A stretch of 64,000 nucleotides of DNA from Crocinitomicaceae bacterium (GTDB taxonomy: Bacteria; Bacteroidota; Bacteroidia; Flavobacteriales_G; Salibacteraceae): contig PAVO01000042.1 of NCBI GenBank assembly GCA_002713215.1, positions 62,001 to 126,000 of the forward strand, written 5' to 3'. Below are positions 39,401-46,556 of the stretch, one piece after another (the stretch's first letter is position 1; every line of letters starts with the position of its first letter). Made by a program: the position numbers and the translations under genes. Under the pieces are notes generated by a model. It was not told the origin of the DNA, ran no database searches, and saw only the letters and a program-made list of their open reading frames with translations.

Positions 39401-41673
39401 TGATAAAAGCTAAAGGAACACCATTAGGATTGAGATACGATATCGATAATGACTTGAGAAATCTTAGCGCACCGGATATGGGAGCCGATGAATTTACAGC
39501 CTACGCGGTTGAAGGAGGATTGTTAAGAAAGGACATAAACGTATGTCGTGGTAAATACCCGGTTTATGCCACTCTAATAAATCATGGAGACTCAAGCATT
39601 ACTGGTGCAAGGGTTGCCTGGCAACTATCGGTTAATGGTGGCGCCTATGTTCAGCAAACTACAGTTTCATGGACCGGGAATTTATCTTCTGCCAAAGACA
39701 CATTGCTGTTTTTAGATTCCATAGGGGTTTCTAAGTCGGCTTCTTATAAAATTAGAGCCTATTTGATTGACGTTAACGGAAAACTGGATAACAATGCAGT
39801 TAATGACACTTCCATTTTTAATGTGAGAATTGATAGTTCCAAAAGCGCCAAGGTGAACCTGCCATCGGCTTTGTGTTATAATACATTACCTTTTTCAGTC
39901 AATGCTACCCCCATCGGAGGTGTTTTAATTGGTAATGGCATTACCAGCGGAGTATTAAATCCAAGAAGTGTAGGAGTAGGTAGCGATAGTTTAATGTATA
40001 TAGCTATTGATACCAATTCGTGCCGCGATTCAGTTGTGGTTCATTACTCAGTTGATTCCGTTCCAAAAGTTGGATTAAGCATTCCTGACAGTATGTGCTT
40101 AAATGGAGGGCGCTTGACCTTGAATGGAGGTTCTCCTTCCGGTGGATTATACTATGGAAAAAATGTCACGTCAAATTCCTATTTGCCGTTTACTTCGGGG
40201 TTGGATACCATACATTATTCCTATACAGATGGAAATGGATGTTCAGACAGTACTATGGAAACGATTCGGGTTGATCCAATTCCAACCGTTAGTTTAACCG
40301 TTCCGGACAGCGTATGCTTGAATATTTCTTCAATCTTGCTTCAAACCGGTAGACCTGTTGGTGGTGTATATTCGGGTAATGGAGTCATTTTGGGGACTTA
40401 TAAGCCTATAAATACTGGTGTAGATACCATTCGATATACGGCAACCAACAAGTTCAATTGTTCGGCCACGGCGTTTAAGTTGATTACTGTAAATCCGGTA
40501 ACCAAGGCAAGTTTTTTCGCCATTGGCAATTTGTGTCTTAATGCGTCGCCTTTACTGCTTAATTATGGAAGTCCACTTGGAGGGGTATATGCCGGAAAAG
40601 GGGTGAATGGTAATAATTACAAGCCCATTCAAATTGGGACGGATACCTTACAATACATTTACACCAATGGTTTTTCTTGCTCCGATACGGCCTACCAAAC
40701 CGTAACTGTGGATTCTATTCCAGTAGTTTCTATTCTCAGTTGGGCCGACCAATGCCTTAACTCACCGCCGTTTGCCTTATTTGGAGGGCACCCGGCTGGA
40801 GGAAGTTATTTCGGTAGTGGAATTTCCGGCAACCAATACGATCCCTCAACGGCAACGGTAGGATTAAATACCATTGCCTATCATTTTCTAGATGCCAGAG
40901 GCTGTTCCGATACGGCTGAGACCAAGTTTGTTATACATGCCTTGCCAACGGTAAGTATGGACTCAGCGGTATACGCTTGCGAATTGGATAGCACGCTTTT
41001 ACTTTCAAGTGGGAGACCGCTTAATGGCCAGTATTCAGGATCGTTTATTAACGGGAATACTTTCGACCCAAGGTTGGCTGGTTTGGGTAGGCATGAGGTT
41101 TATTATGAGTTTACTGATGCCAATACTTGTACGAATGTGGATACCGGTAAAGTAGTTGTTGAAGCTAATCCTGTATTTAACCTGGGGAATGATAAGGCTT
41201 TTTGTGGGAGTAATGTATTGGAACTGAATCCAGGCATAAATAACATGACCTACCTGTGGAACACCGGGGACACTTCTAAAACCATTAAGCTTAACCAGGG
41301 TGGTGCGTATTCAATTGTAGTTACCGATACGAGCACACATAAAAACTGTTCCCAATCCGATACCATCAACGTATCCTACAAAGCCATTTGTGTTGGAATT
41401 GATGAAAACCTTCTTTCCAGGGCTTCCATTCAGTATTATCCAAACCCCAATAACGGAAGGTTCTTCCTAAAACTGGACTCCGAAGAGGAAGGTGAGGTAA
41501 AACTTATTATTCGAAACATGCAGGGGCAAATTGTTTCTACTCAATCCTGGGAAAAAACCAGCAAGGAATTGCTACAGGAAATTGATTTGAGTGATCAATC
41601 GTCAGGAGTATATTATTTAAATTTAAGCACTGAAAAAGGCAGGGCTGTCCATCGAATTACTTTGAATCGATAA
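33406..41673 (+). CDS. Giant T9SS-exported protein with four beta-helix modules and six Ig-like repeats
   Basis: A 2755-residue protein with a clear signal peptide (M-K-K-L, cleavage near S-F-A-Q) running straight into the first beta-helix, as in the preceding giant. Helix modules open near 33469, 35063, 36626 and 38238; modules 2 to 4 are preceded by CARDB-like domains, and each closes with a D-I-D or D-L-Y motif and G-A-(D/V)-E-F. After a last CARDB-like domain come six Ig-like repeats with two cysteines each (about residues 2150-2592), the constant domain (Y-L-W-N-T-G-D-T-S) and a type A sorting domain (Y-Y-P-N-P-N-N-G, ending R-I-T-L-N-R). The last 240 bases are strikingly similar in DNA to the end of the preceding giant. 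A surface filament or adhesin role is inference. Confidence 0.9.
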   Translation: MKKLLLLVCIIFSLSSFAQLSGTYTIGGTSPNYSTIDSAVTDLEIKGVSGHVTFKIRQGTYKQQVSLDSIPGSDTNKTVTFLPDSNKKSGVILEYTGSSTTTNYVFRVNGVKYVTFKHLHFIKKGSNFGRCLLFEGANSNILLDSNEFTGIKKDYGLNSMIIYDAGGSTNQSHNVVISHNTFNFGAGAVMVVGESTSKKQNGWEIRGNKVQNYEGISFVFTKCHKIIISNNEVATLSNSLNGNGISGEYSSEIKIYDNHIVVSTKNSSTNGIILRSCSGVSANRSDIYNNMIAFPDTAKSKAIYGIRLILCNYTSVMFNSLSATSGAGYLFHSTTVPTSVYFWNNIAAHYGTGYAMYFGSNGYFYSYNCLHATTNRICNRSYNSTNIVANPKFTSSTDLHTNATAVNGKAYYVKRIKYDIDGEVRDTAKPDIGADEFSSSPSNDAGITGITNSIACTGSNDVFVKLKNYGGDTLTAVRLNWSVAVNGGTPVVQSFGTFSGSLLSGKDTTLKIGSYVASKNDTLTILAWTSGPNNKADTDSTNDSTSKIIRVAMSGIYTIGGASPDYTSLTTALAELKSKGVCGHVTFNLRPGTYQYYFLIDNAPGVSPTSTFTLQSDPAYSGRAILNVPNNLALNWIHDVVIQNLEIRGKIQFHGDCYRVKIRNNKIVGKLSNSKNLIDGTIQNTTYFATRLTDIAIDSNHIMRGSGAVYFQGKYNNSISRIKVTNNQIDSMGHYGIALKTLDSSLIESNTIIDTNWSGSSAIYLNLATAKISRNKLILNSDSSFDAIFCYGNSSRDTILLENNFIHLDSAANGIHLFGSEYSRLTYNTVIMHSVIGKALLSYQNKHLYLRNNNFAKFNAGYLIEFNVSIGVDSDHNNFYYGKAPFMRNVIDLNRWRTSKNDSNSHHVNPYFYQPYSPRPAHALLNGNAIPIPGVKYDLYRVKRDSLNPDIGAVEFATMYNDAAAKSVDTSSICPGISSVRFSFSNVGSNKIYSAKIKWAVSVNSGTPVFQTPFHFQDSLTSYTDTTVILGNYNFLSNNSYQIIAMIDSVNGVKDSSSINDSARTKVLKPKLSGTYTVGGTSPDFANLDTALKTLIKVGICGPVILNLRQGAYKAYHKLAYVRGTNSVNTITIQTEPSYSGQAEISNAGIAVKLTGENYILKNLKIKTTKGGHVIDITGSPKNNTIRGNTIQGYDTNSTWSYFSVIKLDLVTLVDSNYLTIDSNIVLNGSYGFEFSIRGAANDHFIVIKDNVFKDFYSRGVHCTGATNLKIIRNNFYVKKVSKSVRVIFLSAITHPIISRNKIYYDHGTAIHCNGNMGSVLYPPLISNNFIIQKDRNATLSTGIYLGGGRHELVLNNTVSIVQDAGYSICFYGNRGFLNTEIKNNIFYSRSGLVYYLDRWGSTVNSFDHNNLYTGGSNAVSFNSVLYKDVGSWKKFAKVLDQNSLDVNPFFTNDTIPRPNNSALNGKADTTRWVVIDIDGEPRDTLNPDIGADEFLLKKNDVGISDLSKSICASSGVVKVKLVNHGSIKATGIKVNWGFSVNGGAYAYQTPYWFNDTLGPGADTLLAIGTYAFSVKDSYAGIAFTDSVNGVLDSNNLNDTVRVDTLMQNMSGIYNVDSAGGAHWKTIDSAVSALLQYGVCGPVVIYVKSGTYNERSVIKRIKGSSKINTITFLGDTSTRRPKWTNGIAPITFAATQFVTVKNFNLVTTGRSTILFEGSSSNIIIDSNRIVGKPTFSSSLFESTILSNPASYRRSDTNIHIINNEILYGANGIYLPQNLSTGSNHRIENNKITSFQHVGIYAANMDSLLVSGNVISTDLSVVGPFGIKMTGSLRGTVIKKNDVQFSKGGTGIQVEKSLSTGNNTIIENNFISIRHTSGSVGIAVQGDSLHVVHNSIHLYGKSIVGVGFRQYGYGTSTTLFKNNIVSNTGGGLAIDVNVLSDYYGDYNNYYTPNSSRFGRQGTAYKTSFASWKSSSQKDSNSISVNPFFTDSVNLHVYSKVIKAKGTPLGLRYDIDNDLRNLSAPDMGADEFTAYAVEGGLLRKDINVCRGKYPVYATLINHGDSSITGARVAWQLSVNGGAYVQQTTVSWTGNLSSAKDTLLFLDSIGVSKSASYKIRAYLIDVNGKLDNNAVNDTSIFNVRIDSSKSAKVNLPSALCYNTLPFSVNATPIGGVLIGNGITSGVLNPRSVGVGSDSLMYIAIDTNSCRDSVVVHYSVDSVPKVGLSIPDSMCLNGGRLTLNGGSPSGGLYYGKNVTSNSYLPFTSGLDTIHYSYTDGNGCSDSTMETIRVDPIPTVSLTVPDSVCLNISSILLQTGRPVGGVYSGNGVILGTYKPINTGVDTIRYTATNKFNCSATAFKLITVNPVTKASFFAIGNLCLNASPLLLNYGSPLGGVYAGKGVNGNNYKPIQIGTDTLQYIYTNGFSCSDTAYQTVTVDSIPVVSILSWADQCLNSPPFALFGGHPAGGSYFGSGISGNQYDPSTATVGLNTIAYHFLDARGCSDTAETKFVIHALPTVSMDSAVYACELDSTLLLSSGRPLNGQYSGSFINGNTFDPRLAGLGRHEVYYEFTDANTCTNVDTGKVVVEANPVFNLGNDKAFCGSNVLELNPGINNMTYLWNTGDTSKTIKLNQGGAYSIVVTDTSTHKNCSQSDTINVSYKAICVGIDENLLSRASIQYYPNPNNGRFFLKLDSEEEGEVKLIIRNMQGQIVSTQSWEKTSKELLQEIDLSDQSSGVYYLNLSTEKGRAVHRITLNR
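33466..39500 (+). repeat. Four tandem beta-helix modules
   Basis: Opening motifs recur at intervals of about 1594, 1563 and 1612 bases, the same unit as in the two preceding giants. Confidence 0.83.
41436..41613 (+). repeat. Second copy of the near-identical sorting-domain segment
   Basis: Matches 33053-33230. It encodes the core of the type A sorting domain from the Y-P-N-P motif to the G-V-Y motif. Confidence 0.8.
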
Positions 41674-41681
41674 ATGAGGAA

Positions 41682-42308
41682 ATGACCAAGCACGAATGGA
41701 GAAAAAAGGAAAAGGGAATCTATTTGCCAAAGGCTCGTCCTGAAACCATTGATGTACCTAATTTTAAGTTCCTGACCATTCATGGAGAAGGCAATCCCAA
41801 TAGCGAACATTTTGTAGATTACGTTACAGCCTTGTATGCCCTTTCTTATGGGATAAAAATGAGCGCTAAGAAGGGAATGGAACCTCCCGATTATTTTGAT
41901 TATACTGTCTACCCGTTGGAAGGCGTTTGGGACATTACCGATGAAGCCAAGAAGGTTTTTGACGGAACCATAAATAAGGATGATTTGGTTTTTACCCTCA
42001 TGATCCGGCAACCCGATTTTGTGGAGAATGACTTTGTGGAAACCATTCGCGAAATCACCCTAAAGAAGAAGCCTCTAGCCTTATTGAGACAGGTTTTGTT
42101 TGAAGAAATAGAGGAGGGTAAGTGTGTTCAAATGTTGCACAACGGAAGCTATAACAATGAACCCGAAAGTTTTGCAATTATGGAAGAATATGCCGAGACC
42201 AATGGGTTGAAGAGGTTGTCTAAAATTCACCGAGAGATTTATTTGACCGATGCCCGAAAAGTAGCACCGGAAAAACTAAAAACCGTTTTACGGTTTAAGG
42301 TTGAATAA
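41682..42308 (+). CDS. GyrI-like small-molecule-binding domain protein
   Basis: A 208-residue cytoplasmic protein with no signal peptide. It begins W-R-K-K-E-K and has V-P-N-F-K-F-L-T-I-H-G-E-G-N-P, then Y-T-V-Y-P-L-E-G-V-W-D, hallmarks of the stand-alone GyrI-like family (SOUL/GyrI fold) that binds small hydrophobic ligands. Members of the related AraC-associated domains sense drugs. The N-terminal DNA-binding domain of regulators is absent, so it is not a transcription factor itself. The start lies only 8 bases after the stop codon of the giant T9SS gene with no terminator between them, so read-through transcription is likely. A shared function is not implied. Ligand unknown. Confidence 0.85.
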   Translation: MTKHEWRKKEKGIYLPKARPETIDVPNFKFLTIHGEGNPNSEHFVDYVTALYALSYGIKMSAKKGMEPPDYFDYTVYPLEGVWDITDEAKKVFDGTINKDDLVFTLMIRQPDFVENDFVETIREITLKKKPLALLRQVLFEEIEEGKCVQMLHNGSYNNEPESFAIMEEYAETNGLKRLSKIHREIYLTDARKVAPEKLKTVLRFKVE

Positions 42309-42410
42309 CTTCACAATTAACCAATAGGTAAAAATTTTTAAGTCGGTTTTTAGTAGATTCTATTCTATACAAGAACTAAGGTCTACCTTATACTTGATAG
42401 TATCACTTTA

Positions 42411-42566
42411 ATGGATATTACAAATAACAATGAATCTTATTATAAACTAATCCAAGAATTGGGGAATGATTCATTAATAAGGGATTACAATGGGACATAT
42501 AAAGACACTATTATTAATTCCAATTACATAAATGATTACCCTATCGAATTGAAAAATAAAAACTAA
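42411..42566 (+). CDS. Possible small hypothetical protein (51 aa)
   Basis: An A+T-rich open frame of 51 codons beginning M-D-I-T-N-N-N and ending L-K-N-K-N. The same frame stays open upstream to 42357, so it could also be a remnant of a longer gene. No family was recognised, no promoter or ribosome binding site is evident, and asparagine-rich composition may simply reflect A+T-rich DNA. A weak call, listed because it is the only coding candidate in a 350-base gap. Confidence 0.22.
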   Translation: MDITNNNESYYKLIQELGNDSLIRDYNGTYKDTIINSNYINDYPIELKNKN

Positions 42567-42577
42567 TGCCAATAAAG

Positions 42578-42625
42578 GCTAAAATGTATGCTCAACCAAC
42601 CTGACGTGTTGCACGACATTTTAGC
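42578..42625. repeat. Nested inverted repeat in the gap before the PAP2 gene
   Basis: GCTAAAATGT (42578-42587) is perfectly repeated in inverse at 42616-42625. Immediately inside the right arm lies a second hairpin, CGTG-TTG-CACG (42605-42615). It could be a terminator for the minus-strand PAP2 gene (which ends at 42658) or a small mobile or repeat element. No T-run follows on the minus strand, only CTTTATT. Confidence 0.5.
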
Positions 42626-42657
42626 AGGGACGTTAGTGTCTATAAAAACTCAGCTCC

Positions 42658-43248
42658 TCACCTTTTTCGGTTCAATACGTAATTTGAAATCAAATAAGAA
42701 ATCACACCTATTGTTATGCCAGCTCCCAAGTCAAGAAATACATGCCTTCGAGTTTGAATGATTGCATAAAACATGAGCAGTGTAATACTGAGTATTATAA
42801 TGCTTCGAAGGTTACTTCCTCGGTGTATTAGCCCTAAAGTACAAATGGTTATTAGCGAACCGTGTAAGGAAGGAAAACAATTGTTTCGTGTATCGTTTAG
42901 CGCCACGAAGTTTAATACTTCGGCGCTAAAACTATCAAGTTGAATTTCCGGATAAATCATACTACTCGGAAAGAAAACAAATACAACACCGCTAATGGAG
43001 GCGCTCAGAAGAAAAGCATAGGACATTGGACGCAACGTTGATTTGTCTGAGACGAAAAAGGCATATGGAACAAACAAATAAAACAGAAGGTATAGCCAAA
43101 TACCTATATAGTTGAACGGGATAAGACCATCTATTCTAGTTTCTGGGACGATCCAAACTGGCTCAGACACATAACTTGTTACATAATAAATGGCACCTGT
43201 TGGTATCCAACCTGCCAATAACAAAATCAACCTTCTATTGAATGACAC
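42658..43248 (-). CDS. PAP2-family membrane phosphatase-like protein
   Basis: A 196-residue integral membrane protein with about six hydrophobic segments. It carries the PAP2 signatures C-F-P-S-L-H-G (residues 124-130, catalytic His129) and R-R-H-V-F-L-D (167-173, with His169 and Asp173), spaced as in the inositol-phosphorylceramide-synthase-like (PAP2_3) branch. Such proteins hydrolyse or exchange phospho-headgroups of lipids at the membrane face. The start is GTG; no ATG lies upstream before a stop. It is divergent from the acyl-ligase operon with 73 bases between starts, so a shared regulatory region and a link to that pathway's lipid are possible (inference). The first, classic K-x6-R-P motif is not clear. 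Confidence 0.8.
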   Translation of the reverse strand: MSFNRRLILLLAGWIPTGAIYYVTSYVSEPVWIVPETRIDGLIPFNYIGIWLYLLFYLFVPYAFFVSDKSTLRPMSYAFLLSASISGVVFVFFPSSMIYPEIQLDSFSAEVLNFVALNDTRNNCFPSLHGSLITICTLGLIHRGSNLRSIIILSITLLMFYAIIQTRRHVFLDLGAGITIGVISYLISNYVLNRKR

Positions 43249-43321
43249 AAATGAATTTTAGAGGTATTTTAGATTCTAGAAAAGTATAACCAAATAGGAT
43301 ATCGTAAAGTAACAAATTCAA

Positions 43322-46300
43322 ATGCCATCTATTTTATCAGAAGTTACAAAACGAACCAAAGACTACCCCAATAAAACCATGTACTCTTTCCTTGATAGCC
43401 AAGGAAACATAACCGAATCATATACTTATCAATCATTTGAGGATCGAACGAAGGCCATCGCATCCTACCTTCATACTCACTATTCCCTAAAAAAGGGAGA
43501 TCGGGTTCTCTTGGCGTACCCTCCAGGTCTTGAAATGATAACAGCCTTTTTTGCATGTGCGAGATTGGGAATAATTCCGGTTCCGGTTTATTCACCTTCG
43601 GTACACGGTATGAATGCTTCAGTTCTTAAAATGAACTTTATTGCTCAAGATTGTGAGGCTAACGCGGTTTTTACTGACAGTAGTTTCTTCTGGTCTTTCA
43701 AAATCAATTTGAAAAAAAACAAGAATCGCCTCTCAGAATTATTCTGGATAAATACCACAGAGATTAGCCATTCCAATATGGCTCCACCCCCTGAGGTTCA
43801 TAATGATATTTTGTTTTTACAATACACATCAGGCTCAACGAGTAATCCCAAAGGAGTTGTTGTGACCCACCATAATATTCTGCAAAATTGCAAGAACGTC
43901 GCGGACCATATGCCTATTGGAGTGTCTTGGTTGCCACAATATCACGATATGGGGCTAATTGGATACTACCTCTTCTTTGCTATAAAAGGTGGAACCACCT
44001 ATGGTTTTTCACCCTCCGATTTTATTAAACGGCCCGCTCTGTGGCTAGAAACCATTTCGAAGTACCATGCAACAGCCTCCTCAGCGCCAAACTTTGCTTT
44101 CGAATATTGTCTACTTCCGGGAAAAATAAGCGATGACGTTTTAAAAAAAATAGATTTGAGTTCGCTGAAGTTTTTAATGACTGCAGCAGAGGCCATAAAA
44201 CCGAGTACCTACCAAAATTTTAAGGAAAAATTTAGCCGTTACGGTTTAAAACCCAAGTCCTTTTTCGCTGCATATGGTCTGGCAGAGTTTACGCTGGCGG
44301 TGACCAATTATGGTAGAACATCGTTTTGTTTTAACTCAGAACTATTGCTACATAATAAAGCTCAGGCACTTTCCGAAGAGGACGACAAAAGCAAGTCAAC
44401 CTCAATAATGAGTTGCGGTAAACCCTTGGCAAATACTTGCCTTAAAATTGTTGACCCTCACCATGAAAATAATGAATTAGAAAGTGGTAGAGTTGGCGAA
44501 ATTTGGCTACAAGGGGAAAGTAAATGTGATGGTTATTGGAACAAAAAAAAATTGAGCCAACAAGTCTTTGAGGCAGAAATCACAGGAACAAATCAGAATA
44601 ATAAATGGTTAAGGACGGGCGATCTAGGTTTTATTTATCACGAAGAGTTATTTGTTTGTGGACGGTTAAAAGACTTAATAATTATTCGAGGAAATAACTA
44701 CTATCCACATGACATTGAGCACCTTGTTGAAAGTGACCCATTAATTAGAGTGGGTTGCGTCGCTGCTTTCTCTGTTAGTAAATCGGGAAATGAATCTGTG
44801 GTTGTTGTAGCTGGAATAAAAAACCGAAGGAAGATCCCAGATGCTACAACAATTCGTGATCGGATAAGTCACCTGCTGGGTATCAGCCTTTCTGAAATCG
44901 TTTTTGTGCTTGCGAAGGATGTATCCAAAACAAGCTCTGGAAAAATTCAACGGTATAGAAACAAAGAAAGGCTTGTCGAAGGTACGTTACCCGTTATTGA
45001 ACACGTGCGCTTTAGCGAAAAAGAAGTAAAACGTGGAGCATTAACGGAAAGAAATACCAGTACTTATCCTCCTTTCACAAAAGACTACTGGGAACTGTTA
45101 CGATACTACAAACTAAGTGGTAAGGAGAATACTACATTGACTAACTCAGGCCTGGATTCTATTCAGTTAGCGGAATTTAGCCACGATCTTGAAATTTACC
45201 TGAGAAACAAAGGGTTTAATGATTTATCGCATGACGTAGATATAAAACTACTTCAGAAAATGGTGGTTTCCGATTTATTCGAAATTCTCGGTGTTTTTGA
45301 AACGAAATCGAAACTTGCACGATTCAAGTTCAAAAAGGCATTTATGGATCTCCGTTCGGAATATCAAAAGGCAGAACTGAGCTTAATGGCAAGCGATGTT
45401 CTTTTGAGCCATTCAAAAGAAATGCTCAGTGAATCAGAACTATCTGGCTCAATGCAAAACTCAATATTATTAACTGGTGGAACCGGTTTTTTTGGCCCAT
45501 TTCTTATTAAGTCATTGCTGGAACAGACCGCCGAAAGCATTTATGTTCTGGTTCGAGCAAATTCTAAAGAACAAGCAGTAAATCGATTAAGAAAATCGTT
45601 TAACACCTTGCATATTGAAAGCCAAAAACTCTCAGACTCCTTTGAAAAAAGAGTAATCCCAGTTTGCGGAGATTTGAGCAAAGAAAACTTGGGCTTAAGT
45701 GAGAAAGATTGGAACTTTTTAAGCGTTAATGTAAAGACCATTTATCACAACGGGGCATCGGTCAATTATCTCAAAGACTACCATACACTTCGAGGCGCCA
45801 ATGTATTGGGAACCAAAGAAGTAATTGAACTTGCACTTTGTAATCGAGCGAAAACCGTAAACCACATTTCCACCACGTTTATTTTCGGTTGGTCCATTAA
45901 GGATACTCTTTTTGAAACTGACTCCAATAAGGATATGAAATTTCTGGATTTCGGTTACAGCCAAAGCAAATGGGCATCGGATCAGATGGTACTAAAAGCT
46001 ATGGAAAATGGACTCGAAGCACGAGTTTTTAGGCCAGCCTTAATTTCTCCTTCTGCCCATGGAGAGGGCTATAATTTTGATATTTCAATTCGATTGCTGG
46101 CATTCATGGTAAAACATGGAATTGGAACCACAGCCAAAAATCAGGTCAGTTTTACACCAGCAGATATAGCAGCAAATAACATTGTGGCCATAGCTGGAAT
46201 TGAATCGTCAGTAAATCAAACGTTTCATGTCACCCGGGATGAATACTCCAGCATGCAAGACGTTACCGGTATTTTAAGCAAGCTTGTTGGAATGGATTTT

Positions 46301-46555
46301 ACCGATTATAAACTGAAAGAATTTGTTCCTGAAGTAGTTAGTAGATGCACCAAAAAAGACCCGTTATTCCCCTTGCTCAATTTCTTGGTAAAATCCGTTG
46401 ATAATATTGGTAACATGGAGTTTAAAAGATACGACAACAGTAATTATAAAAAGTTTAGAGATCTATCTACCTTCGGAAAACCGGATTTACCATTGGAAGA
46501 CGTGGTGCAAGGGATATATAAGTTTATGAATTGCAATAAATTAATAGAAGCATAA
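43322..46555 (+). CDS. Fatty acyl-AMP ligase / acyl carrier / thioester reductase fusion
   Basis: A 1077-residue three-domain enzyme. Residues 1 to about 575 form a fatty acyl-AMP ligase (FAAL): Y-T-S-G-S-T and P-K-G-V-V-V-T-H (168-182), W-L-P-Q-Y-H-D-M-G-L-I-G, and the C-terminal K-T-S-S-G-K-I-Q-R. About 580-660 is an acyl carrier protein with phosphopantetheine site Ser613 in G-L-D-S-I-Q. About 700-1070 is an NAD(P)H-dependent thioester reductase (SDR type) with T-G-G-T-G-F-F-G (718-725) and Y-S-Q-S-K (Tyr879, Lys883). The family logic is activation of a fatty acid as acyl-AMP, loading on the carrier, and reductive release as aldehyde or alcohol. It is followed after 1 base by a P450 and then a desaturase, suggesting that acyl modification and reduction are coupled. 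No condensing enzyme is present. Confidence 0.92.
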   Translation: MPSILSEVTKRTKDYPNKTMYSFLDSQGNITESYTYQSFEDRTKAIASYLHTHYSLKKGDRVLLAYPPGLEMITAFFACARLGIIPVPVYSPSVHGMNASVLKMNFIAQDCEANAVFTDSSFFWSFKINLKKNKNRLSELFWINTTEISHSNMAPPPEVHNDILFLQYTSGSTSNPKGVVVTHHNILQNCKNVADHMPIGVSWLPQYHDMGLIGYYLFFAIKGGTTYGFSPSDFIKRPALWLETISKYHATASSAPNFAFEYCLLPGKISDDVLKKIDLSSLKFLMTAAEAIKPSTYQNFKEKFSRYGLKPKSFFAAYGLAEFTLAVTNYGRTSFCFNSELLLHNKAQALSEEDDKSKSTSIMSCGKPLANTCLKIVDPHHENNELESGRVGEIWLQGESKCDGYWNKKKLSQQVFEAEITGTNQNNKWLRTGDLGFIYHEELFVCGRLKDLIIIRGNNYYPHDIEHLVESDPLIRVGCVAAFSVSKSGNESVVVVAGIKNRRKIPDATTIRDRISHLLGISLSEIVFVLAKDVSKTSSGKIQRYRNKERLVEGTLPVIEHVRFSEKEVKRGALTERNTSTYPPFTKDYWELLRYYKLSGKENTTLTNSGLDSIQLAEFSHDLEIYLRNKGFNDLSHDVDIKLLQKMVVSDLFEILGVFETKSKLARFKFKKAFMDLRSEYQKAELSLMASDVLLSHSKEMLSESELSGSMQNSILLTGGTGFFGPFLIKSLLEQTAESIYVLVRANSKEQAVNRLRKSFNTLHIESQKLSDSFEKRVIPVCGDLSKENLGLSEKDWNFLSVNVKTIYHNGASVNYLKDYHTLRGANVLGTKEVIELALCNRAKTVNHISTTFIFGWSIKDTLFETDSNKDMKFLDFGYSQSKWASDQMVLKAMENGLEARVFRPALISPSAHGEGYNFDISIRLLAFMVKHGIGTTAKNQVSFTPADIAANNIVAIAGIESSVNQTFHVTRDEYSSMQDVTGILSKLVGMDFTDYKLKEFVPEVVSRCTKKDPLFPLLNFLVKSVDNIGNMEFKRYDNSNYKKFRDLSTFGKPDLPLEDVVQGIYKFMNCNKLIEA

Positions 46556-46556
46556 G

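Noticed and set aside
42578-42640. Possible integron attC site
   Set aside because: A GCTCAAC fits the left consensus, but the right end GTTAGTG does not fit GTTRRRY, and no integrase or cassette array is present.
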